A stretch of 64,000 nt of DNA from an uncultured Eubacteriales bacterium (GTDB lineage Bacteria; Bacillota; Clostridia; Christensenellales; UBA1242): NCBI GenBank assembly GCA_948695535.1, contig CAPRTS010000005.1, positions 1-64,000 of the forward strand. The letters run 5' to 3'. The position numbers and the translations under genes are program-made. This document shows positions 8,869-17,332 of this stretch, one piece after another (the stretch's first letter is position 1; every line of letters starts with the position of its first letter). Below the pieces are notes generated by a model. It did not search any database, was not told the origin of the DNA, and was given only the letters and a program-made list of their open reading frames with translations.

Positions 8869-9642
8869 TCAAAGAATCGCTTTCAAGATTTCATTATGAA
8901 TTTTGCCATTACTGATTAGCATGGTGTCTTTATCCGTTTGGGGGTTGCCTTGTAAATTGGTAATTTTACCACCTGCTTCCGCGACGATCAATTTGCCAGC
9001 ACAAGAACTTAGACCAATACTAGGTTTGACGTTAAGCATGGCATCGGTTTTACCACTAGCAAGCCAAGCCAATTCTGTCGTTGAACAAACGATCAATCTC
9101 AGCCCTCTAACCTTCGCGGCAAGTTTCTTAACAACAGCCAAAACAGCATCAATATGTTTTTGTTCATAATGAGAAGTTAAGCAATACGAAACTATGCATT
9201 CATTAAGGTTTTGACGCGAGGATACTTGTAATTTTTCTTGATTTTTGAAAGCACCTTGTCCCTTGACGGCATGATAAATGTCACGGTTTTCCCAATCAAA
9301 AATTACACCAAATATAGTTTCTTTATCTTTTCTCAATGCGATACTCGTTCCGTACAAAGGAATACCGGCGGCAAAATTAATTGTTCCGTCAATAGGATCA
9401 ATTAACCAATCATACTCACTAGCATTATTACTTTGTCCGTACTCTTCTCCATAAAAAGAATGCGTTGGAAAAAGTTTGGCAAGATTATCAACGATTTCAC
9501 GTTCCATCACCTTATCAACCGAAGTAACAATATCGTTTAGTTCCTTGTTTTCAATTAAATTTTGTTTAATTTTACGTGCGTTTTTGTAAGCCTTTTTAGC
9601 AATCTTAACAACAAACTTGTAAACAGAGTTCAAGTCAAGCAT
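8869..9642 (-). CDS. Inositol monophosphatase family protein
   Basis: 257 residues, the usual family length. The motif WLIDPIDGTINFAAG is the metal-binding DPxDGT signature, and GEEYG upstream supplies the acidic residue of motif A. A C-terminal AEAGGKITN matches the family's motif B region. Such enzymes hydrolyse sugar or inositol phosphates; the exact substrate is not readable. A TAAGGAGGT ribosome site is well placed before the ATG. A second paralogue lies at 15892-16695. Confidence 0.88.
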   Translation of the reverse strand: MLDLNSVYKFVVKIAKKAYKNARKIKQNLIENKELNDIVTSVDKVMEREIVDNLAKLFPTHSFYGEEYGQSNNASEYDWLIDPIDGTINFAAGIPLYGTSIALRKDKETIFGVIFDWENRDIYHAVKGQGAFKNQEKLQVSSRQNLNECIVSYCLTSHYEQKHIDAVLAVVKKLAAKVRGLRLIVCSTTELAWLASGKTDAMLNVKPSIGLSSCAGKLIVAEAGGKITNLQGNPQTDKDTMLISNGKIHNEILKAIL

Positions 9643-9731
9643 TTTATTGCTTACCTCCTTAATAAATTTTGGGACGGAACGCAGCGGCCAAGGCGAACCC
9701 CGTTAAATTTATCCCATATAGCCACTACATC

Positions 9732-10961
9732 CTAAATCAGTGTGACGGGCAACACAACATTTTGATCGTCAACATATCCCACCTTGTCGGCAAGACAAAT
9801 TACACAACCGGGCATGACATCTTTGTTAGGAATTTTGTTTAGCAACGAGAACGCAGCAATATCATCTTTGGTCGGATTACTCTTACATTTTATTTCTATT
9901 GGGTACAAATTTCCATCACCTTCGATGACCAAATCAATTTCGTTTTTTTCTTTATCACGATAATAATACAATGGTGGTTCTGTAATTCCGTCGTTATAGT
10001 AACTTTTAAGTATTTCACTAATGACATAAGTTTCAAACATTGGTCCACGCATTGCACCATCGGCTAATTGCTCCTTGGTGTTCCAACTAGTCAAAAAACA
10101 AGCCAACCCCGTATCCAAAAAATAAAGTTTGGGTGTTTTAGTCAAACGTTTATTAAGATTATTTGCGTAAGGTTGTAGCAAATAAACTATGCCTGATGAA
10201 ATTAAAATCGACAGCCAACTTTTAACAGTGTTAATATTTTTGCCACAGATATCCGCAATAGTTGCGTAATTTAGCATTTGTCCGGTCAAACCTGCCACTG
10301 CCCTGATAAACTTCATAAAAGCATTTTCATCATGAACATTGATTAGTTTTTTAATATCGCGTTCAATATAAGTACGCACGTAAGCGTTATAAAAGTCTTT
10401 CAAATCCTTATCCTGTTTTTGCTGTTCAACAACTTCGGGGAATGAGCCTTGATGAATTTGTTGCCAAACCTGCCAGTAATCCAAGGGTTTGGTTAATGTT
10501 TTCATTTTTTGCCAGTGCTCCGTGGTGGGCAAAAACGGTTCGTGATAATTTATATCTTGGATCTCCCGTGCACTTAACCCCAACATTTGCAGGACTCCCG
10601 CACGACCAGCTAAACTTTCGGTCACATTCGCCATTAAATGGAAACTTTGGGAACCCGTAATAAAGATTTGTCCTTTTCGCTTATTTTCATCTACATATTT
10701 TTTAATACCGTGTAAAACGTTAGGAGCATACTGTAATTCATCAATAATCAATGGCGGTTGATAAATTTCCAAAAACATTGACGGACTATTTTGTGCCGTT
10801 TCTAAAACTGAATAATCATCACAAGTCACATACTCGGTATCGGTAATTGTATTTTGTAGCATTGTAGTTTTCCCAATTTGACGCGGTCCCGTAATGACTA
10901 CACAAGAAAATGATTTCTTGATTCGTTCTATGGCATGTTCGATATGGCGCTTAATGTACAT
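9732..10961 (-). CDS. ATP-binding protein, AAA_14/DUF4143 family
   Basis: 409 residues. A P-loop GPRQIGKTT at about 25-33 and a Walker B-like LIIDELQYAPN mark the AAA ATPase domain. The second half has the DUF4143 layout, including the YLLQPYANNLNKRLTKTPKLYF region and a PD-(D/E)XK-like stretch NEIDLVIEGDGNLYPIEIKCK near residue 345. Proteins of this family are widespread in gut bacteria, often single-gene and of uncertain role. A GGGAGG ribosome site precedes the ATG. It appears monocistronic. Confidence 0.88.
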   Translation of the reverse strand: MYIKRHIEHAIERIKKSFSCVVITGPRQIGKTTMLQNTITDTEYVTCDDYSVLETAQNSPSMFLEIYQPPLIIDELQYAPNVLHGIKKYVDENKRKGQIFITGSQSFHLMANVTESLAGRAGVLQMLGLSAREIQDINYHEPFLPTTEHWQKMKTLTKPLDYWQVWQQIHQGSFPEVVEQQKQDKDLKDFYNAYVRTYIERDIKKLINVHDENAFMKFIRAVAGLTGQMLNYATIADICGKNINTVKSWLSILISSGIVYLLQPYANNLNKRLTKTPKLYFLDTGLACFLTSWNTKEQLADGAMRGPMFETYVISEILKSYYNDGITEPPLYYYRDKEKNEIDLVIEGDGNLYPIEIKCKSNPTKDDIAAFSLLNKIPNKDVMPGCVICLADKVGYVDDQNVVLPVTLI

Positions 10962-11026
10962 TTGAAACCTCCCATTTTAATATTGACTATTATGCAATAT
11001 AATTGCAGATTAGTCAACTACGTGTA

Positions 11027-11956
11027 TCAATTATAATAGGTAAACTCAATGCCAACTTTGCGGTCGTAAATTTCGCCAGTAACTTCGTCAGTCATCCTTT
11101 TGGGTTTACTTTTACGAGCGTAACAATAATTACAACCGTGACGGCAAGTGTCGTATTGGCCGATATCCACCGCCGGCATACAGCCACAGTATTTTCGTTG
11201 TCCGTCCAACTTTTGGTTCTTGCGTTTAACGGTAACACCATATTTTTGACTTAATAATTTCTCAAAAATCGCCCCGTCAATACATTTACTGGGCATTATT
11301 CCGTATTGTGACCAATCGCCACTTTCGGCACAAGTTTCAATTTGAATACCATACTGGCCGGCTATTTTGGTAAACGCTTGCAAAATAGCGTGCTTTTGCG
11401 ATTCGTTGGGAGCGTGGACTTTGGCACTACAACCTGAGTAACTTTCAATCACGAAACTGATTTTGCAATGTTTAGTGTAACCATGCAAACACTCACAAAG
11501 TTTAGTAAAATTTTGGATATGCCAGTTGACATCAATACCCTCAGTAATTAAAATCGGGTCGTAACGCCAAATTACCGGACAAAATTCGCTAAGTGCTTTG
11601 AAACTGGCGATGCGTTCGACTAATGGCGGTAGCCCCGTTTCCACACTTTCCGGATACCCCGTTAAAGTGTACAGAAAATAATAAGCGTAATTTTTTAATT
11701 CTGGTAATCGTGCCAACATCGGCTGCGGATTTTTCGTCCAAAAAACGATGCCTTCCACTGTACCTTGTGCTGTAATCCGTTTTTCACCCAGCAAATTTTC
11801 ATCCGACTTTAATTGCAAAGGTTTCAATTCAATCCGAGCTACTTTTTGCGGGTTAATTGGATTCGGCACTAAGACATAACCCTGCCGTAACTGTTTAAAG
11901 AACCAATCGCTGTAAAACGCCGGTATATCCGTCCGCCGCGAAACACTAAGAATCAT
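11027..11956 (-). CDS. DUF1848 domain protein
   Basis: 309 residues. The start MILSVSRRTDIPAFYSDWF is characteristic of DUF1848 proteins. The C-terminus has a Cys cluster, CGCMP, then CRHGCNYCYA, of the CxxxCxxC type, which suggests an Fe-S cluster. Function unknown; a link to radical SAM chemistry is inference. It begins 9 nt after the methyltransferase-like gene and has its own AGGAG site, so the two form an operon. Confidence 0.85.
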   Translation of the reverse strand: MILSVSRRTDIPAFYSDWFFKQLRQGYVLVPNPINPQKVARIELKPLQLKSDENLLGEKRITAQGTVEGIVFWTKNPQPMLARLPELKNYAYYFLYTLTGYPESVETGLPPLVERIASFKALSEFCPVIWRYDPILITEGIDVNWHIQNFTKLCECLHGYTKHCKISFVIESYSGCSAKVHAPNESQKHAILQAFTKIAGQYGIQIETCAESGDWSQYGIMPSKCIDGAIFEKLLSQKYGVTVKRKNQKLDGQRKYCGCMPAVDIGQYDTCRHGCNYCYARKSKPKRMTDEVTGEIYDRKVGIEFTYYN

Positions 11957-11965
11957 CGCACTCCT

Positions 11966-12625
11966 TTATCTTGTCGCCACTACAATGGTACCCTTACCAT
12001 CTAAAATTGGCAAACGCTTAAAAGTAAATTTCGGCGACAGTTTTTTGAGTATACACTCAATTAAATCATTTTCTAGCCTTGGAATATGGTAAGTGCTATT
12101 CACTGTATAGTCACAAAGAATATAGAATGACTTTTTATTCTGCAACGCTTTTACAAATTGTTCACAGAGATTTCGCTCATTTTGCGAAATTGAATATAAC
12201 GAATTAAAAAAGCACAACACGACGTCGTTACTACTGACCGATGTTAATAGAAACAGCCCATCGACATAATTAAATGTTTGTGGCAAAACTGGCTCAAAGT
12301 TTTGACAATTTTCTGTTTTCTTGATTGCCCAGTTACATTTTTCAATGCCATAATATTTTATGTTATCGCCAAACACTTCTTTCGCAGCGATGCAATCTAA
12401 TCCAATACCGCACCCGAAAGAAAAAATACTTGGCTTAGCGTCCCCAATTACTTTTTTTAATTCGCCAAAACTTTCCTTATTTTTATTGAGATTCTTCTCA
12501 CCATATTCTCGCAAATAATTAACGTTCGAACACAAGTTTTTATAATCTAAATGTCCCTTACATTCTTGTTCACAATTATCACACTTAGGATAATCCAATC
12601 CGGTCCACAGTTTTTCAATTTTCAT
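11966..12625 (-). CDS. Class I methyltransferase-like protein with N-terminal Cys motif
   Basis: 219 residues. FSFGCGIGLDCIAA near residue 75 looks like the glycine-rich SAM-binding loop of class I methyltransferases, and YYGIEKCNWA fits the acidic residue of strand 2. The N-terminus contains CDNCEQECKGHLDYKNLC, a possible zinc site. No catalytic motif that would fix a substrate is visible. An AAGGAG ribosome site is present. It is followed closely by the DUF1848 gene. Confidence 0.6.
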   Translation of the reverse strand: MKIEKLWTGLDYPKCDNCEQECKGHLDYKNLCSNVNYLREYGEKNLNKNKESFGELKKVIGDAKPSIFSFGCGIGLDCIAAKEVFGDNIKYYGIEKCNWAIKKTENCQNFEPVLPQTFNYVDGLFLLTSVSSNDVVLCFFNSLYSISQNERNLCEQFVKALQNKKSFYILCDYTVNSTYHIPRLENDLIECILKKLSPKFTFKRLPILDGKGTIVVATR

Positions 12626-12723
12626 TTTTCAACTTATCTCCTTCTCACCATTACTGGTGCAAAGCATTTTAACACCACGTTTTAAGCATTAAAGATTTTA
12701 CTGCCACTCAATTATTACAAACA

Positions 12724-12749
12724 AAGAGCCGAGAATACTCTCGGCTCTT
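12724..12749 (-). terminator. Intrinsic terminator of the small protein gene
   Basis: A perfect ten-base-pair stem (AAGAGCCGAG and its complement) with a six-base loop. On the minus strand it is followed by TTGTTTGT, which fits a terminator for the gene at 12788-12964. Confidence 0.7.
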
Positions 12750-12787
12750 GCCCCCTTACGCTGCAAGGCACATTATGCCAATACTAT

Positions 12788-12964
12788 TCAACGCCGATTG
12801 TTGTTTTTGCGCGAAGCATAATAAGCTCGATTGTTAGAATTTAACTGGTTCGCATGATTATCCATACGCAACCAATATTCACGATTCTGTGGATTCATTT
12901 GCCGCGAATAATCGTCTAATTGTGCTTTGGTGTGGGTATACCCAGAAATTTTTTTCTTTTTCAT
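12788..12964 (-). CDS. Small basic hypothetical protein (58 aa)
   Basis: 58 residues, rich in Asn, Lys and Arg (for example KKKKISGYTHT and a tail of NRR), with no membrane segment. The start chosen has an almost perfect AAAGGAGGTG ribosome site 6 nt upstream; the frame is open a few codons further up but without such a site. A terminator follows directly. A similar short protein type (SGYTHTKAQLDDYSRQMNP) is common in Clostridia as a conserved hypothetical, from memory only. Confidence 0.7.
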   Translation of the reverse strand: MKKKKISGYTHTKAQLDDYSRQMNPQNREYWLRMDNHANQLNSNNRAYYASRKNNNRR

Positions 12965-13062
12965 TGTTTCACCTCCTTTTCGACTCATATCTAAAAAATC
13001 CCCATACTAGCATGAGTGCATGGGAATCATTCGAATCGAAAATAATTACCTTACACTCACAC

Positions 13063-13089
13063 AAGATAGCAATACAAGATTGCTATCTT
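13063..13089. repeat. Perfect 11-bp hairpin upstream of the small protein gene
   Basis: AAGATAGCAAT and its exact complement, separated by five bases. There is no T-run on either side, so it is not a clear terminator. It may be an operator or an RNA hairpin. Confidence 0.5.
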
Positions 13090-13216
13090 CGTATGGTGTA
13101 AAGTTTGGAACAAATTGGGAGGGTAACCCCTGCTACCGCAATCTGTCTATCGCTTAGCGAGTATTTACAAAGGCGATATCAGTTGCCAAAAATTACACAG
13201 AATCATTTTTCAAACC

Positions 13217-13549
13217 TTACGATGTGTAAGCCTTAACCAATCGCAAACTTTTTGCTTCAAGTGATACTCTCGCCCTATCACTCATAGGTCAGTTGCTCGC
13301 ACGGCCTTCAAATAAAGTTTTACTTGAATTCTGCCACCAAATTTCTTTGGATAAGTTATCCATAACATGGATTACGTCAGTTTGTCAATAATCGAAGTAC
13401 TGAAATAATTAAGAAAACTTTCTTATCAATTCATCTGTACCGCTGATAAGGGCTTCTACGTTTTTACGCGATGGTTGTTTTTGTTCATTATGGTCAACCA
13501 AAAAGGAACTATACGAACCAAAAACAACACTCGGCGATAAAACTGTTCT
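13217..13549 (-). pseudogene. Possible decayed coding region with several stops
   Basis: One minus-strand frame gives protein-like stretches separated by stops: FGSYSSFLVDHNEQKQPSRK with ALISGTDELIRKF, then DNLSKEIWWQNSSKTLFEG, then MSDRARVSLEAKSLRLVKAY. All lie in the same frame. I do not recognise the family. It may be a decayed gene of the same accessory segment as the membrane-protein remnant next to it, or chance. The remainder of 12965-13722 shows no gene. Confidence 0.25.
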
Positions 13550-13722
13550 TTATTGACGCTCATTTTGGCATAGTTGCTGATTTTTACCGCAGTTAGAAAA
13601 AGTTGAGACAAAATTAACAAATTTTTATCTATGTCCTACTGGTTGTCTTAATAGAGAGTTTCTTATAGCAATTATAATCTATTAAAAACTGCTAAATATA
13701 TAACATGTTCTAGCAGATATTG

Positions 13723-14409
13723 TCAGTTACATTCACTATTATTTACTTTTTCAATCACATCCGTTATGCCTGTCGGCAGTGTTGGTGCTGAATCGCCTTT
13801 TAGCAACCCAGTATCAGACCGACTAAATAAAGCATTGATTACTGAGATTCGTTCCTGATTCGTTATTCCCTTAGACTCAATTAAAGCCAAATAGAAATAC
13901 GATAATTGTTCACGTTCTTTAGCATCGCGTGACAGATGCAGAGAGCTTAAAGCAAGTTTTACGGTTATTCGCAATATATAAATTGCTACACTTGTAATAA
14001 CAGTTAATAATGCTGTATCCTTTAGAAGATTAAACCAATAGCTGTCCTTTCCAAATAAATTTGCTGTATTAATTATTAAAAATACTAATCCAATAATTGT
14101 AGCCACAGCAATTACTCCACTAGCAATCAACCACCCTATTCCGTTTCTATGGTAACTTCTAGACATTTGTTCCCAATATTCTGCAGGTTTAGATAACTTC
14201 AATTTTTCTAAATCATTTAATTCCCTTTCTTTTTGATTTTTATAAGTTGAGAAGCTATTTTTTTGCTCTTTTAATTCATCTTCGGTTTTAGTTTTAATAT
14301 CTAAAATTTCTTTTTCTTGACTTCTGAATAAGTCATTTGCATGAACGAGTAAATTATTTAATTATTCTTCTGTTCTTTTAAACGCCTCTTGATATGAAAG
14401 ACCGTATTG
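13723..14409 (-). pseudogene. Remnant of a coiled-coil membrane protein (DUF6161-like)
   Basis: The longest intact piece (from 14202 down) has 159 residues: KPAEYWEQMSRSYHRNG, two membrane segments (about 22-46 and 61-82), and a C-terminus with ALFSRSDTGLLKGDSAPTLP, which from memory resembles the DUF6161 family. The same frame is open upstream through a coiled coil (SQEKEILDIKTKTEDELKEQ) but is cut by a TAA at 14362-14364, above which KRTEE and more codons remain. The N-terminal part of the family is missing, so this is a truncated, nonsense-interrupted gene. It abuts the end of the BspA-like gene. Confidence 0.6.
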
Positions 14410-14421
14410 CAATACTAAACC

Positions 14422-15795
14422 TTACTCTCTCCACCAATCATGCCCCACATGGTAGCTAATTAAGTATTCTGCGTTTTTAGCTGTATCAGTCGTATCAATT
14501 AGGTTAGGGGTATAAGATACTGACACATGCCAACCATTAGGATCAGCAAACGTTACATTAGTCAAGCGACTGCAACCAGCGAACGCACCCGTACCAATGC
14601 TGGTCACACTTTGGGGAATCGTAACTTTCGTCAAACGACTGCAATCAGCAAACGCATACTCGCCGATACTGGTAACGCCGTTACCAAGCGTAATACTGGT
14701 CAAGCCACTGCAATCATAAAACGAACGTTCACCAATACTTGTCACGCTGTCGGGTATCTTTATACTTATCAGACTACTGCGCCCAGAAAACGCCGCTCGT
14801 TCTATTGCGGTAGTTTTATCATCTAGTGTTATTGCTGTTGATGAACCTACATACCTTACAGCAAGATAATCATTTGCGTTAACGTAATAAACTACACCAT
14901 TATTCGCTGTCACCAGGTTACTGGCTTCACTAAGTGAGGTATGAATTACTTTGGCATAGTAACCGACGCGACCATTATCAGTTGAGCTAACAGCAATTGA
15001 TAAATTAGATAAATCATAAACTTCAATTAAATAATTACACCCAGTGAACGCCTCATCGGCAATGCTGGTCACACTATCAGGAATCGTAATACTTGTTAAA
15101 CTACTGCAATTGCGAAATGCATAGGTACCAATACTGGTCACACTATCGGGGATCGTAATACTCGTTAAGCTACCGCAATCAGAAAATGCATAGGCACCAA
15201 TACTAGTCACACTATTGGGCATTTTAATGCTTGTTAAGCCAGTGCACCCAGAAAACACATGACTACCAATACTAGTAACAGTATCGGGGATTGTTATACT
15301 CGTCAAGCCGCTACAATCCAAGAACGCAAGGTCAGCTATATAACTTACCACGTCAGGGATAATAATTTCGGTAATGGTGCTATCTTTAAGCCCTGTAACA
15401 GTTATCTTGCCATCAGTATCGGTGGTGAAGTTGAATGGCGATAAGGTCGTCAGTATCCACTTCGCGTATAAAGTAATATTTCCCGTACGGTTAATGTCCA
15501 ATTCAGTAATTGGGTCGCCAGTATAATTAGCGCTGGTGTACCAACCAGCAAAGGTGTACCCATCGCGGGTTGGGGCACTTAAAGTGATTGTTGTCGCCGA
15601 TTGCGTATAAGCTGTCGGGTTACTAGACGAGTTTGTACCGCCACCTAATTCATAGTTAATTATGTAGGTCTCGACAACCGGCTGGTTAACGTGGTCAAAA
15701 CTGCAAGCCGTCAAGCAACACCCCGAGCAGGCAACAACTACTGCTAAAGCCGAAGTTTTTAGCCAATTACCTTTATGCTTGGATGATTTTTTCAT
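14422..15795 (-). CDS. BspA-like leucine-rich repeat lipoprotein with InlB-type repeat
   Basis: 457 residues from the chosen start MKKSSKHKGNW, which has an AGGAG site; a start 30 codons earlier would not. A signal peptide ends in LTAC, a lipobox, so the protein should be lipid-anchored outside the cell. Next comes one InlB B-repeat (Listeria-Bacteroides repeat: YELGGGT ... GYTFAGWYT ... LYAKW, about residues 45-112). Then follow about eight BspA-type LRR units of the form LTSITIPDSVTSIG-AF-C, interrupted near residues 270-340 by a non-repeat insert. Such proteins mediate adhesion in gut bacteria. A promoter sharing its -35 region with that at 8781-8809 lies upstream. Confidence 0.85.
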   Translation of the reverse strand: MKKSSKHKGNWLKTSALAVVVACSGCCLTACSFDHVNQPVVETYIINYELGGGTNSSSNPTAYTQSATTITLSAPTRDGYTFAGWYTSANYTGDPITELDINRTGNITLYAKWILTTLSPFNFTTDTDGKITVTGLKDSTITEIIIPDVVSYIADLAFLDCSGLTSITIPDTVTSIGSHVFSGCTGLTSIKMPNSVTSIGAYAFSDCGSLTSITIPDSVTSIGTYAFRNCSSLTSITIPDSVTSIADEAFTGCNYLIEVYDLSNLSIAVSSTDNGRVGYYAKVIHTSLSEASNLVTANNGVVYYVNANDYLAVRYVGSSTAITLDDKTTAIERAAFSGRSSLISIKIPDSVTSIGERSFYDCSGLTSITLGNGVTSIGEYAFADCSRLTKVTIPQSVTSIGTGAFAGCSRLTNVTFADPNGWHVSVSYTPNLIDTTDTAKNAEYLISYHVGHDWWRE

Positions 15796-15855
15796 ACTTA
15801 AGAGACTCCTTTTAGATAAACGATCCGCAAAAAATTTGTTTATCGTATACAATTT

Positions 15856-15885
15856 AGTATAAGCTAAATACACCAAATTAAGCAA
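15856..15885 (-). promoter_or_regulatory. Promoter of BspA-like lipoprotein gene
   Basis: On the minus strand, -35 TTGCTT, an 18-nt spacer and -10 TATACT. Its -35 region is part of an 18-base identity with the promoter at 8781-8809, which suggests a common regulator. Confidence 0.5.
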
Positions 15886-15891
15886 ACATTA

Positions 15892-16695
15892 TTAGTGGTG
15901 CGACGCTTTTAACCCATTAGCACGCACAATTTTACTGATTTCAGGGAACACGGTCTGGTTGCTGACAATGGCGCCCTTGATGTCTTGGTCATAGCGTTGC
16001 TGGTTGCCATACAAATCGGTAACTACGCCACCCGCCGCTTCAATAATTACTTTTATGGCGGCCAAATCGCAATTTTTGTGTTTTGATGCGGGATAAAGCG
16101 CAAATTCCATGGTGCCGTTCGCCACACATAAACTATCCCGAATAAACGAACCCAAATGGATAAAGTAGGTTCTTTTACGCAAAGCCAAGTAGGCGTCAAT
16201 TAAATCGTATTCCCGGGTCCAAGTGTCAAAAGCCGCCATGCTACGTGGGTCATCAAGCCCCCGCGTATTGACCGCGATTCTTTGTTGATTGCAATAGGCA
16301 CCTTGGCCTTTAATGGCCGTGTATAAACAACCAGAAAATACGTCGTTCACCACACCAACCATTGGTTCGCCATCGACGCACAAAGCCAAAGAAAAAACTG
16401 CTACTGGTACACGGCGCACGTACATCGCGGTTCCGTCTACCGGGTCACACACCCACAAGTATGGGCTTTGTCCATAACTTTCTTCCTCGCCGTCCACCGC
16501 ATGATCAGGGAAATTTTGTTTTACTTTGGTAATTAAATAATGGTTAATTTCTTTGTCCGCCAGTGTGACGAGCGTATTGTCTAGTTTATATTCGGCGCCG
16601 TTGTCCGTAGTGTAATATTTTTTTAAGACTTCCCCCGCGTAATTGGCAATTTCCACCGCTAACGCCAAATACTTTTCCCAGTTTCCCTTGGTCAT
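15892..16695 (-). CDS. Inositol monophosphatase family protein, second paralogue
   Basis: 267 residues. DGEEESYG and WVCDPVDGTAMYVRR give the metal-binding motifs, and IIEAAGGVVTDLYG the C-terminal motif. It is closer to the histidinol-phosphatase or sugar-phosphatase branch than the copy at 8869-9642, judged by the VRRVPVAVFSLAL stretch. An AAAGG site precedes the ATG. Its 3' end overlaps the promoter region of the BspA-like gene downstream. Confidence 0.87.
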   Translation of the reverse strand: MTKGNWEKYLALAVEIANYAGEVLKKYYTTDNGAEYKLDNTLVTLADKEINHYLITKVKQNFPDHAVDGEEESYGQSPYLWVCDPVDGTAMYVRRVPVAVFSLALCVDGEPMVGVVNDVFSGCLYTAIKGQGAYCNQQRIAVNTRGLDDPRSMAAFDTWTREYDLIDAYLALRKRTYFIHLGSFIRDSLCVANGTMEFALYPASKHKNCDLAAIKVIIEAAGGVVTDLYGNQQRYDQDIKGAIVSNQTVFPEISKIVRANGLKASHH

Positions 16696-16751
16696 ATCTA
16701 ATACCTTTATTATAAATTATTATAAATCTCGCACCTTGTCAAACCTCGCAG

Positions 16752-17251
16752 TTGAATATTGAACAACAAATCTTAAAGGCTAACCTTACCGATTCTATTT
16801 TTAGCAAAAAGATTTTATTCTACATTGTGACGGGTTGCCGCTTAAAAGAAAGTTACGACACCAAAATTGATTTCGAAAAGCACCTTGCTTATATCACCCG
16901 ACACAAAACTGAACGCTCGGGTGTAAAATCAACAATAATGCCGTTATCAGTTAATTTTTGTGATTACATTAAAAACGACTGGTCAAAAATGTTTAAGGTT
17001 AAACCACGGCACATGAGCCAAAAGATAACAAACTTTTTCGCCGTATAGGTATTGAAGACAAATCGACCCACAGTTTACGCCATACCTTTTCCACAAACTT
17101 ATATTACCTTGGTGTTGACCCCAAAAAGTTACAATATTTAATGGGACATGCTAGTATTAAACAAACTTTTGATACCTACACGACACTAGATATTGGGGTC
17201 ACAGAAAAAGACATAACCGACATCTGGGGGAATTTTTACCCACAGTTCTAA
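16752..17251 (+). pseudogene. Tyrosine recombinase (phage integrase) C-terminal remnant, frameshifted
   Basis: The first part (to about 17040) carries TGCRLKES, the first catalytic Arg motif. After a one-base frameshift in TTTTTCGCC the other frame continues with HSLRHTFSTN, LMGHASIKQTFDTY and a stop at 17249. Together these give the Arg, HxxR, His and Tyr catalytic set of the tyrosine recombinases. The N-terminal arm-binding and core-binding parts are missing. It is a dead integrase and points to an old integrated element between here and about 24.4 kb. Confidence 0.8.
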
Positions 17252-17303
17252 AAGTTTGACCACAAATTTGACCACAATTTTTCCCGAAAAATTACCTAAA
17301 ATA

Positions 17304-17328
17304 TAAAAAAATTGTGTTTCCGCACAAT
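17304..17328 (-). terminator. Intrinsic terminator of the large serine recombinase
   Basis: ATTGTG and CACAAT form a stem followed on the minus strand by a run of seven T. It also has T on the other side and may act in both directions. Confidence 0.65.
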
Positions 17329-17332
17329 CTTT

